Assembly: GCA_937934355.1 (NCBI GenBank)
Contig: CALGZY010000252.1
Location: 1-6,544 of the forward strand
Length of the DNA: 6,544 bases
Direction of reading: 5' to 3'
Source: an uncultured Collinsella sp.
GTDB lineage: Bacteria; Actinomycetota; Coriobacteriia; Coriobacteriales; Coriobacteriaceae
The notes beneath the pieces are model-generated. The model ran no database searches and had not been told where the DNA came from. It saw only the letters and a program-made list of their open reading frames with translations. A program made the translations under genes and the position numbers. This document shows, in pieces, positions 1 to 5,729 of the stretch. Each line of letters opens with the position of its first letter. Within the stretch, counting starts at the first letter, position 1.

Positions 1-794
1 AGCACGCCGATGCCCATGGGGCCCATGGCCTTGTGTGCGCTAAAGGCAAAGAAGTCGGCTCCCAGGTCGGCCACATCGACCGGCATGTGCGGCAGCGACT
101 GCGCGCCGTCGACGACCAGATAGCCGCCGTACTTGTGGACGAGCTTGCCGAGGTTCTTGACCGGGTTCTCGACGCCCAGCACGTTAGAAACCTGACCCAC
201 GGCCAGAATCTTGGTCTTGGGACCTACCTTGGCAAGAACCTCCTCGGTGGTGAGCTGGCCGGTCTTAGTGGGGTAGAGGTAGACGAGCTTGGCGCCGGTT
301 TCGCGGCAGACCTGCTGCCACGGGATTAGGTTGGAGTGGTGCTCCATGATGGTGATGACGACCTCGTCACCGGGCTCGAGCACCGTGGGCGCAAAGCTCT
401 TGGCGACTAGGTTGAGCGACTCGCTCGTGTTGCGGGTGAAGACGACCTCGTTGGCCTGGGGAGCGCCGATGACGTCAGCGATCTGCTGGCGCACCTTCGC
501 GATGGCATCGGTGGCCTCGACGGACAGCGAGTACAGGCCACGCAGGGGGTTGGCGTTCATGCGCTGATAGAAGTCGCGTTCGGCGTCGAGCACGCAGGCA
601 GGGCGCTGCGCGGTGGCGGCGCTATCGAGGAAGGCGATCTCGGGGTGCTGCTGGAAGAGCGGGAACTGCGCCTTGTAGGGATTGGTCTCGATGTCGACGG
701 TAGGCCAGCCGCGCAAGGCCTCGTCGCTGGCGTCGAGCTCCATAGGCTCCGGTGCGGTACAGGTGTCGCATTTAACGTGCTCGGTGTCGATCAT
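1..794 (-). CDS. sufS: SufS-type cysteine desulfurase, C-terminal part beyond the left edge
   Basis: PLP-dependent cysteine desulfurase (group II, SufS/CsdA-like). It converts cysteine to alanine and passes persulfide sulfur to the SufBCD scaffold in the cytoplasm. 264 codons are present. Visible motifs are LDSAATAQ (56-63), NANPLRG (80-86), EHHSN (151-155, a PLP-stacking histidine in the family), DGAQ (229-232, PLP-nitrogen aspartate) and FSAHK (251-255) with the Schiff-base lysine K255. The catalytic-cysteine loop and the C-terminal domain lie outside the window. The ATG at 794-792 is chosen because AGGAG sits about 6 nt upstream and it overlaps the sufD stop as ATGA, which suggests translational coupling. 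Compared with E. coli SufS, this start adds about 36 residues, including a C9-x2-C12 pair. A later start at M18 has no comparable ribosome site that I can see. Family assignment is secure. SufS rather than CsdA follows from the operon context. Confidence 0.95.
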   Translation of the reverse strand, partial: MIDTEHVKCDTCTAPEPMELDASDEALRGWPTVDIETNPYKAQFPLFQQHPEIAFLDSAATAQRPACVLDAERDFYQRMNANPLRGLYSLSVEATDAIAKVRQQIADVIGAPQANEVVFTRNTSESLNLVAKSFAPTVLEPGDEVVITIMEHHSNLIPWQQVCRETGAKLVYLYPTKTGQLTTEEVLAKVGPKTKILAVGQVSNVLGVENPVKNLGKLVHKYGGYLVVDGAQSLPHMPVDVADLGADFFAFSAHKAMGPMGIGV

Positions 795-2062
795 GCGAGC
801 TCCTCTTCAAAGTTGTCGATCAGGTTGTTGCCCAGGCGGACGACGGCTGCGCGGGTGCGCTCGTCGGTGGCGGAAAGCGCGGCGTCCTCCAGCTTGGCGC
901 GGATGAACAAGTCCTCGGCGGCGTTTTGGTCAAGGCCGCGGCAGGCGAGGTAGAACAGCTGCTCGTCGCGGACGTGGCCGATCGTAGCGCCGTGGTTGCC
1001 GGCAACGTCGTCCTCGTCGCAGAGGATGACGGGGACGGTCTTGTTGTCGACGCCCTTGTTGGCGAGCAGCACGGTTTCGCGCTCGGTGCCGGTTGCGCCC
1101 TTGCAGCCGTGCACGAGGTCGATGGTGCCGCGGTAGACCTTCTTGGACGTGCCGGTCAGCACGCCGTTGGCGTCGATCTCGCACTCGGTCTTGCGACCGC
1201 GGTGGCGCAGCTCGTAGTTAAAGTCGCGCACCTGCTCTCGGGCGCCCAGGTAGTCAGTATCGATGGTGACCTTGGCGGTATCGCCCAGCAGGTCGCCGGC
1301 AAGGCCGGTGGCGCTGGCGCCAGCACCCAGGACGGTGTGCTGCACGTTGACGCGCGCGCCCTCGTCCAGGAACAGGCCGGTGTCGTCGAGTGCGATCCAG
1401 CTATCGTCGAGCGTCTGCGTGCAGGCCACGTTGACGGTGGCGTACTCGTGGGCGCACACGCGCAGCACGGATCCCACGACGCCCTCGCCGGCAACGGGGG
1501 AGTCCAGGGCAATAAGCAGATCGAGCGTCGACTGGGGACGGGCGACGACGTCGATGGCGGCGATGGCCGCGGCGGCATCGACACCGCTCACACGTACGGT
1601 AACCGTGGCGTGCTTGTATGCGGGCACATCGATGACGACGCGCTTGGTGGCGTGGTCGGCCAGGTAGGTGTAGGCAGCCTCGCCCATGCCGGTCTCGAAG
1701 GCCTCGGCAGGGGAGAGCTCCTCCTCGAGCTTGATGGCGCCGGCCTGGTAGACAGAGGTGGCGGGCACGTCGAGCTCAGTCTCGAGCGTGATGCGGGCGC
1801 GGTCGGCGGCGTCGCCGGGGGCGGAGGCACGGCGCTCGGGGAAGCGCTCGGCCATGGCGTCCATGGCGGTGTCGAAGGCGTCGGCAGCGCCGGAGAACTG
1901 CTCGTCCAGGCCCTCGACCTCAATGGCTTCGGCGGGAGCGGTGGCAAGCTCGTCCGAAAGCTCAAGCTTGGTCTGGTTCATCTTGAGCCAACCCCATGTG
2001 GCGGCCGGCATCGCATTGACCTGCTCAAGGGTGGTAGCAGCGGTGTTCGTGGTCTGTTTCAT
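791..2062 (-). CDS. sufD: Fe-S cluster assembly protein SufD
   Basis: Scaffold subunit that pairs with SufB in the SufBC2D complex, where nascent Fe-S clusters are built. 423 aa, normal for the family. The N-terminal ~150 residues are a variable helical part rich in Ala and Glu. The remainder is the repetitive beta-helix core, ending in the family signature near GNHGATIGH (355-363), followed by LFYLACRGL (369-377) and a helical C-terminus. H357 sits where SufD proteins keep a conserved histidine implicated in cluster or iron handling (known for E. coli SufD; its role here is inferred). The start ATG shares one base with the sufB stop (TAATG). GGAAGGAG lies about 10 nt upstream, inside the end of sufB, so translation is probably coupled. 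Its stop overlaps the sufS start. SufD is distinguished from its paralogue SufB by lower conservation and by lacking SufB's CQSL cysteine segment. Confidence 0.95.
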   Translation of the reverse strand: MKQTTNTAATTLEQVNAMPAATWGWLKMNQTKLELSDELATAPAEAIEVEGLDEQFSGAADAFDTAMDAMAERFPERRASAPGDAADRARITLETELDVPATSVYQAGAIKLEEELSPAEAFETGMGEAAYTYLADHATKRVVIDVPAYKHATVTVRVSGVDAAAAIAAIDVVARPQSTLDLLIALDSPVAGEGVVGSVLRVCAHEYATVNVACTQTLDDSWIALDDTGLFLDEGARVNVQHTVLGAGASATGLAGDLLGDTAKVTIDTDYLGAREQVRDFNYELRHRGRKTECEIDANGVLTGTSKKVYRGTIDLVHGCKGATGTERETVLLANKGVDNKTVPVILCDEDDVAGNHGATIGHVRDEQLFYLACRGLDQNAAEDLFIRAKLEDAALSATDERTRAAVVRLGNNLIDNFEEELA

Positions 2063-3474
2063 TATCCGATCGCTCCTTCCATCTCGAGCTTGATCAGGTT
2101 GTTCATCTCGACGGCGTACTCCAACGGCAGCTCCTTGGAGACCGGGTTGGCAAAGCCGTTGACGATCATGGTACGGGCCTCTTCCTCCGAGATACCGCGG
2201 CTCATCAGGTAGAACACCTTGTCGTCGCCGATGCGGCCGATGGTGGCCTCATGGCCGATGTCGACGTTCTTGGCGCGGATGTCCATGGCCGGGATGGTGT
2301 CGGAGCGGCTCTGGTCGTCGAGCATCAGTGACTGGCAGCTCACGGTTGCCTTGGAGCCCTCGGCCTTGGGCGTGGCCACGATAGAGCTGCGGAAGGTCTG
2401 GATGCCGCCGCTCTTGGAGATGCCCTTGGTTTCGACGGTTGCCGAGGTCTCGGGCGCGTTGAGCACGACCTTGCAGCCGGTGTCGAGGTTCTGCCCGGCG
2501 CCGGCAAAGGTGATGCCGGTAAAGCTCGAGCGGGCGCGACGGCCGTTGAGCACGCTCATGGGGTAGAGGTAGCCCACGTGGCTGCCGAAGGAGCCGCTGA
2601 TCCACTCGATGTCGCCGTCCTCGTCCACGCGCGCACGCTTGGTGTTGAGGTTGTACATGTTCTTGGACCAGTTCTCGATGGTCGAGTAGCGCAGGTGCGC
2701 ACGCTTGCCCACAAAGAGCTCGACGGCGCCGGCGTGGAGGTTGGCCACGTTGTACTTGGGCGCGGAGCAACCCTCAATGAAGTGCAGGTCGGCATCGTCC
2801 TCGACGATGATGAGCGTGTGCTCAAACTGGCCGGCGCCCTTGGCGTTAAGGCGGAAGTAGCTCTGCAGCGGGAAGTCCAACTTGGTGCCCTTGGGCACGT
2901 AGACAAACGAGCCGCCCGACCACACGGCGCCGTGCAGGGCCGCAAACTTGTGGTCGGTGGGCGGGATGAGCGTCATAAACTTCTCGTGGATGAGCGGCTC
3001 CCACTGCGGGTCATGCAGGGCTTCCTCTATACCGGAGTAGACGATGCCCATCTTGGACGCCGTGTCCTGCATGTTGTGGTAGACCAGCTCGGAGTCGTAC
3101 TGCGCGCCGACACCCGCTAGGTAGCTGCGCTCGGCCTCGGGGATACCCAGGCGCTCAAAGGTGTTCTTGATGTCGTCGGGCACCGACTCCCAGTCGTGCT
3201 TTTGGTCGGTGTTGGGCTTGACGTAGGTGACGATGTTGTCCATGTCCAGGCCCTCGATGGAGGGACCCCACGTCGGGTCGGGGAAGCGGTTGAAGATCTC
3301 GAGGGACTTGAGGCGCAGGTCGAGCATCCACTGCGGCTCGTCCTTCTTGGCGCTGATCTCGCGCACGATGTCGGGCGTGATGCCGGCGTCGAGGCGCTCG
3401 AATCCCTCCTCGCCATAGGTGAAGTCGTAGAGGCTGCGGTCGATGTCCGCGACCTCGGTGCGGTTCTTGGTCAT
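2062..3474 (-). CDS. sufB: Fe-S cluster assembly scaffold SufB
   Basis: Core scaffold of the SUF system. It receives sulfur from the desulfurase and assembles the cluster with SufD and SufC. 470 aa, the usual SufB length. An N-terminal helical region (YGEEGFERL at 20-28, PQWMLDLRLKSL at 47-58) leads into the beta-helix core with FVYVPKGTKLDFPLQ (190-204) and HFIEGCSAP (231-239). The C-terminal signature has CQSLMLDDQSRSDT (380-393) and IGHEATIGRIGDDKVFYLMSRG (406-427). C380 aligns with the cysteine regarded as the sulfur acceptor in E. coli SufB, and H408-E409 with the conserved His-Glu pair. That alignment is from memory. The start at 3474 follows an AAAGGGG ribosome site that begins in the sufC stop codon, 12 nt after sufC. 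The final base of its stop codon is the first base of sufD. Confidence 0.97.
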   Translation of the reverse strand: MTKNRTEVADIDRSLYDFTYGEEGFERLDAGITPDIVREISAKKDEPQWMLDLRLKSLEIFNRFPDPTWGPSIEGLDMDNIVTYVKPNTDQKHDWESVPDDIKNTFERLGIPEAERSYLAGVGAQYDSELVYHNMQDTASKMGIVYSGIEEALHDPQWEPLIHEKFMTLIPPTDHKFAALHGAVWSGGSFVYVPKGTKLDFPLQSYFRLNAKGAGQFEHTLIIVEDDADLHFIEGCSAPKYNVANLHAGAVELFVGKRAHLRYSTIENWSKNMYNLNTKRARVDEDGDIEWISGSFGSHVGYLYPMSVLNGRRARSSFTGITFAGAGQNLDTGCKVVLNAPETSATVETKGISKSGGIQTFRSSIVATPKAEGSKATVSCQSLMLDDQSRSDTIPAMDIRAKNVDIGHEATIGRIGDDKVFYLMSRGISEEEARTMIVNGFANPVSKELPLEYAVEMNNLIKLEMEGAIG

Positions 3475-3486
3475 TGCGTCGCCCCT

Positions 3487-4287
3487 TTACGCCTGCTGCT
3501 CGGCAGCGGCGGCCTCGGCCTGGGCGCGCTGCTCGGCGGCCTCGCGCTCGAAGGTCTCAAAGCCGTTCTTGTCGATCCAGGGGATCAGCGAGGCGTCGTC
3601 CTCGCGCACGATGTGGCCCTTGACCATAACGTGGACGCGGTCGACATCCAGGTGCTCCAGGATACGCGTGTTGTGCGTGATGATGAGCATAGAGCCGTCG
3701 CAGCTCTTGCGGTAGGCGTCCATGCCGTGGCTGACGGTGGAAAGGGCGTCGACGTCCAGGCCGGAGTCAGTCTCGTCCAGGATGGCGAGCTTGGGCTGCA
3801 GCAGCAGAAGTTGGAGCATCTCGACCTTCTTTTTCTCGCCGCCCGAGAAGCCCACGCCCAGCTCGCGGTTGAGGTAGGCGGTATCCATGTTGAGCTCGGC
3901 CGCGAGCTCCTTGACGCGACGGCGGAACTCCTTGCCCTTCATCTCCAGGCCGGGGCGGCCGGCGATGCTGGCGCGCAAAAAGCTCGACAGCGGCACGCCC
4001 GGGATCTCGACCGGGGCCTGGAAGCTCAGGAACAGGCCGGCACGGGAGCGCTTGTCGGTGGTGAGCTCGGTGATGTCCTGGCCGTCAAAGACGATGCGGC
4101 CGTCGTTGACCGTGTAGACGGGGTCGCCCATGACCAGGTGGCCGAGGGTGGACTTGCCGGCGCCGTTTGGGCCCATCAGCACGTGGGTCTCGCCGGCGGC
4201 GACGTTGAGGTTAACGTTGTGGAGGATGGTCTTCTCGTCCACGGAGGCTGTCAGACCTTCGATGGAAAGCAGCGGATTTGCGCTCAT
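3487..4287 (-). CDS. sufC: SUF system ABC-type ATPase SufC
   Basis: Soluble ABC ATPase that drives conformational change in SufB/SufD during cluster assembly; it is not a transporter. 266 aa from the chosen start. Visible elements are Walker A GPNGAGKST (39-47), Q-loop Q90, the signature FSGGEKKK (147-154), Walker B LAILDETDSGLD (167-178) and the H-loop H205 in IITHNTRIL. The FSGGEKKK and DETDSGLD forms are typical of SufC rather than of transport ATPases. An upstream in-frame ATG at 4317 is rejected: it has no Shine-Dalgarno, whereas GAGAGGAA lies 4-5 nt before the ATG at 4287 and the protein then begins like other SufC (SANPLLSIEGL). The last ~20 residues (247-266) form an Ala/Glu/Gln-rich tail that looks helical and extends beyond the core as I recall it from E. 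coli. It is the first gene of the operon. Confidence 0.96.
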   Translation of the reverse strand: MSANPLLSIEGLTASVDEKTILHNVNLNVAAGETHVLMGPNGAGKSTLGHLVMGDPVYTVNDGRIVFDGQDITELTTDKRSRAGLFLSFQAPVEIPGVPLSSFLRASIAGRPGLEMKGKEFRRRVKELAAELNMDTAYLNRELGVGFSGGEKKKVEMLQLLLLQPKLAILDETDSGLDVDALSTVSHGMDAYRKSCDGSMLIITHNTRILEHLDVDRVHVMVKGHIVREDDASLIPWIDKNGFETFEREAAEQRAQAEAAAAEQQA

Positions 4288-4291
4288 GCTG

Positions 4292-4299
4292 TTCCTCTC
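4292..4299 (-). promoter_or_regulatory. sufC ribosome binding site
   Basis: On the minus strand GAGAGGAA is followed after 4 nt by the ATG at 4287-4285. It decides the sufC start against the upstream ATG at 4317, which is preceded by a pyrimidine-rich stretch without Shine-Dalgarno character. Confidence 0.75.
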
Positions 4300-4306
4300 T
4301 GTATAT

Positions 4307-4326
4307 GGTGTACTCATAGGTGTACT
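4307..4326. repeat. Tandem 8-bp direct repeat in the suf leader
   Basis: GGTGTACT occurs at 4307-4314 and again at 4319-4326, a 12-bp period, just upstream of the sufC ribosome site. It lies in the untranslated leader if the promoter candidate at 4352-4379 is right. It could be a protein site, or chance. No function is assigned. Confidence 0.5.
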
Positions 4327-4351
4327 AAACCCTAGGAATCTTCTCGGAATA

Positions 4352-4379
4352 AAGTTACTATGGGTTCGGCGTTAGTCAA
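4352..4379 (-). promoter_or_regulatory. Candidate promoter of the suf operon
   Basis: On the minus strand TTGACT (4379-4374, 5 of 6 to the -35 consensus) is followed after 16 nt by TAACTT (4357-4352, about 3 of 6 to the -10 consensus). The -35 is good and the -10 weak, which fits a promoter under control but is not conclusive. The predicted leader would be about 60 nt. The -35 overlaps one arm of the inverted repeat at 4372-4395. Confidence 0.35.
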
Positions 4380-4395
4380 GGGAAAACCCGACTAA
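4372..4395. promoter_or_regulatory. Inverted repeat over the suf -35 element
   Basis: TTAGTC (4372-4377) and GACTAA (4390-4395) are perfect inverted copies 12 nt apart. Between them GGG-AAAA-CCC (4380-4389) can form an inner stem, with two unpaired A on one side. The left arm covers the candidate suf -35 and the right arm lies within the IscR-like site at 4384-4408. No T-run follows on either strand, so an operator reading is preferred over a terminator. Confidence 0.4.
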
Positions 4396-4408
4396 TCCAC
4401 TCGACTTT
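4384..4408. promoter_or_regulatory. Candidate IscR type 1-like operator
   Basis: The 25-bp segment reads AAACCCGACTAAT then CCACTCGACTTT. Against the E. coli IscR type 1 consensus as I remember it (ATASYYGACTRWWW then YAGTCRRSTAT), 21 of 25 positions agree, including the intact GACT of the left half. The right half has ACTC in place of AGTC. It lies between the divergent suf operon and the IscR-like gene, where an autoregulatory site is expected. The regulator's recognition helix is close to that of E. coli IscR, which makes a similar site plausible. The consensus is degenerate and recalled from memory, so this is a candidate only. Confidence 0.45.
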
Positions 4409-4417
4409 TCAGATTGT

Positions 4418-4446
4418 GGGACAAATTCATCGGAAGTACTTGTCCC
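4418..4446. promoter_or_regulatory. 29-bp dyad upstream of the regulator gene
   Basis: GGGACAA (4418-4424) and TTGTCCC (4440-4446) are perfect 7-bp inverted arms 15 nt apart. Four further symmetric pairs in the interior bring the dyad to 11 of 14 pairs around the centre at 4432. It ends 9 nt before the GGAAGG ribosome site of the regulator. It could be an operator, or a stem in the 5' leader if transcription begins upstream. No T-run follows, so a terminator is unlikely. Confidence 0.5.
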
Positions 4447-4467
4447 CAGCGCTATGGAAGGCTAGGT

Positions 4468-4899
4468 ATGCTCATTTCTTCTAAGGGCCGCTATGCCCTC
4501 CGTTTGATGATTTATATTGCAGCGCTCGGTGACGCCGAGGGCAAGATTGCCCTGCGCGAGGTTGCCGACCGCGAGCGCATTTCGCAGAAGTATCTGGAGC
4601 AGCTGGTCCGTCCGCTTATGAAGGCGGGCCTGCTTAAGAGCGTGCGCGGCAAGGGCGGCGGCTACATGATGGCCAAAGACCCGGCCGAAGTGCGTGCCGG
4701 CGACATCTTGCGTGCCGTCGAGGGCAGCACGGCTCCGGTGGCGTGCGATGGCATCGACAACAGCTGCACCCGCAGTGATCTGTGCTCCACCGTTAAGTTC
4801 TGGCGCGGCCTGGACGACGTGATCGAAAAGTACGTCGACGGCGTGACGTTGGCCGACCTGGCCGCCGTCCCCGAAATCAACTTTGACATTAAGCTGTAG
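4468..4899 (+). CDS. iscR: Rrf2-family Fe-S-sensing transcriptional regulator, IscR-like
   Basis: DNA-binding regulator, 143 aa, inferred to control the divergent suf operon. The start is set by GGAAGG 6 nt upstream and by alignment of MLISSKGRYAL with E. coli IscR MRLTSKGRYAV; an in-frame ATG at 4414 would add 18 atypical residues. The winged helix-turn-helix spans about 26-70, with recognition segment ISQKYLEQL (38-46, including E44 aligned to IscR E43) and wing RGKGGGY (60-66). Three cysteines, C93, C100 and C106, match the IscR cluster region with one extra residue in the first spacing (C-x6-C-x5-C, against x5/x5). IscR's cluster ligand H107 aligns with V109, and the protein has no histidine at all. 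The fourth ligand must therefore differ, or the cluster may not be of the IscR type. It ends in TAG. The MNT gene begins 8 nt later, apparently on the same transcript. Confidence 0.88.
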   Translation: MLISSKGRYALRLMIYIAALGDAEGKIALREVADRERISQKYLEQLVRPLMKAGLLKSVRGKGGGYMMAKDPAEVRAGDILRAVEGSTAPVACDGIDNSCTRSDLCSTVKFWRGLDDVIEKYVDGVTLADLAAVPEINFDIKL

Positions 4900-4907
4900 G
4901 GGTGCAA

Positions 4908-5195
4908 ATGGCATCTCTCGACAAGGTGTACAAGCAAATCGAAGTTTTTGCTCGGGAATGTGACGCCGAGAAGGTCGTGTTGTTTGGTTCTCGTGCTCGA
5001 GGCGACAACTTGCCCAAGAGCGATATTGACATCGCCGTAGCAGGTTGCCGGGATTTCGGCCGTTTCTCATATTTGATCGAGGAACATCTTGATACTCTTT
5101 TAGATGTAGATGTCGTCAATCTCGACGAGTCCCTATCGCAGCAATTGCTCGATGAGATTGCCAAGGATGGTGTGATTCTGTATGAAAAAATATGA
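4908..5195 (+). CDS. mntA: MNT-domain minimal nucleotidyltransferase, type VII antitoxin
   Basis: 95-aa polymerase-beta-fold nucleotidyltransferase of the MNT/HI0073 type. In characterised MntA-HepT pairs the MNT protein AMPylates a tyrosine of the HEPN toxin and silences it; that role here is inferred. The diagnostic GSX10DXD motif is exact: G27-S28, ten residues, D39-I-D41, within LFGSRARGD and SDIDIAV. A third acidic residue is expected at D66 or D68 in LLDVDVVNL. The ATG at 4908 has AGGGG 5 nt upstream. A GTG at 4902 is rejected because it touches the Shine-Dalgarno. The gene lies 8 nt after the regulator stop with no room for its own promoter, and its end overlaps the HEPN gene by 14 nt. 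The symbol mntA follows toxin-antitoxin usage, not the manganese transporter of the same name. Confidence 0.85.
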   Translation: MASLDKVYKQIEVFARECDAEKVVLFGSRARGDNLPKSDIDIAVAGCRDFGRFSYLIEEHLDTLLDVDVVNLDESLSQQLLDEIAKDGVILYEKI

Positions 5196-5601
5196 GAACT
5201 TTGTTAGCGCCTTGGCGAATCTTGAGGATGCGCCCAATCAGGATCTCAACAATGATTTTGTTCAGAGTGGATTGATTAATAAGTTCAATCTTCAATTTGA
5301 ACTGAGCTGGAAGCTCCTTAAGCGTCTGCTCGAGTATGAGGGCGCCACGCTTGCCGCGTCGGGGTCTCCTCGTGCCATCTTGAAGGAGTCCTACCGATTC
5401 TACGACTTTATTGATGAGGCAGCCTGGCTGGATATGCTCAGAGACCGCAATACGAACGTCCATATCTACGACAACAAGCTCGCTCAAGATTTGATTCAGC
5501 GCATCTTGAACGTCTATATTCCCGCTTTCTGTCAGTTGAGAGACGGGCTGACGAAACGTTACGGCGAGCTTCTGTTGGCGCCCGACGACCAGTTTGTCTA
5601 A
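5182..5601 (+). CDS. hepT: HEPN-family protein (HI0074/HepT type), likely RNase toxin
   Basis: 139-aa, mostly helical protein of the NTase substrate-binding/HEPN group, partner of the upstream MNT gene. The motif RX4HXY is intact: R89-N90-T-N-V-H94-I-Y96. In characterised HepT toxins R and H form the RNase site and the tyrosine is the AMPylation target. A helix typical of the HI0074 family (FNLQFELSWKLLKRLLEYEG, 35-54) precedes it. The start is the ATG at 5182, 14 nt inside the MNT gene in another frame. AAGGATGG lies about 11 nt upstream, so translation probably depends on that of mntA. Third codon positions look richer in A and T than in the suf genes, which suggests a different history. 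RNase activity is inferred. Some HI0074-type proteins were described only as nucleotidyltransferase substrate-binding subunits. Confidence 0.82.
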   Translation: MKKYENFVSALANLEDAPNQDLNNDFVQSGLINKFNLQFELSWKLLKRLLEYEGATLAASGSPRAILKESYRFYDFIDEAAWLDMLRDRNTNVHIYDNKLAQDLIQRILNVYIPAFCQLRDGLTKRYGELLLAPDDQFV

Positions 5602-5620
5602 TTCCTTAAGATTTCGCGGA

Positions 5621-5659
5621 GGGTTGTTGCCGTTTACCGAGGGGTTGTTGCGCAACAAC
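5621..5659. repeat. Repeated half-site and perfect 16-bp palindrome
   Basis: GGGTTGTTGC occurs at 5621-5630 and 5642-5651, a 21-bp spacing, about two helical turns. The second copy forms the left half of a perfect palindrome, GTTGTTGC/GCAACAAC, at 5644-5659 with no spacer. The layout suggests a regulator site with a full and a half operator upstream of the secreted-protein gene. A short run of T lies at 5679-5683, 19 nt past the palindrome, too far for a standard intrinsic terminator. Confidence 0.5.
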
Positions 5660-5676
5660 GGGCGAGCTGCAATACT
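5649..5676 (+). promoter_or_regulatory. Weak promoter candidate for the secreted-protein gene
   Basis: TTGCGC (5649-5654) and AATACT (5671-5676, preceded by TGC, about 4 of 6 to the -10 consensus) are separated by 16 nt. The -35 is poor and falls inside the palindrome at 5644-5659, so a protein bound there would block or assist it. I see no better pair between 5602 and 5729. Confidence 0.25.
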
Positions 5677-5729
5677 TATTTTTATCTTTGCAAACTGAAC
5701 TTTAACTACACCAATGCAGGGAGGATCTT

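Noticed and set aside
926..2212. Long plus-strand open frame of 428 codons opposite sufD
   Set aside because: It lies antisense to sufD and the end of sufB, is full of Gly, Val and Ala repeats with no domain pattern, and arises from GC-rich codon structure on the other strand.
4288..4317. Upstream ATG for sufC at 4317
   Set aside because: No Shine-Dalgarno precedes it, while GAGAGGAA precedes the ATG at 4287, where SufC homology begins.
3196..4335. Plus-strand open frame of 379 codons opposite sufC and sufB
   Set aside because: Antisense shadow. The minus-strand frames hold complete SufC and SufB motifs, and this one shows only low-complexity Val/Gly/Leu sequence.
4414..4467. Upstream ATG for the regulator at 4414
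   Set aside because: The extra 18 residues do not match Rrf2 proteins, and this start would place the 29-bp dyad inside coding sequence. GGAAGG supports 4468.
4902..4907. GTG start for mntA at 4902
   Set aside because: It abuts the AGGGG ribosome site with no spacer; the ATG at 4908 has a proper one.
5644..5683. Intrinsic terminator after hepT
   Set aside because: The stem would have a GCGC loop, only six AT-rich pairs, and a T-run 19 nt away. This does not fit a standard terminator.
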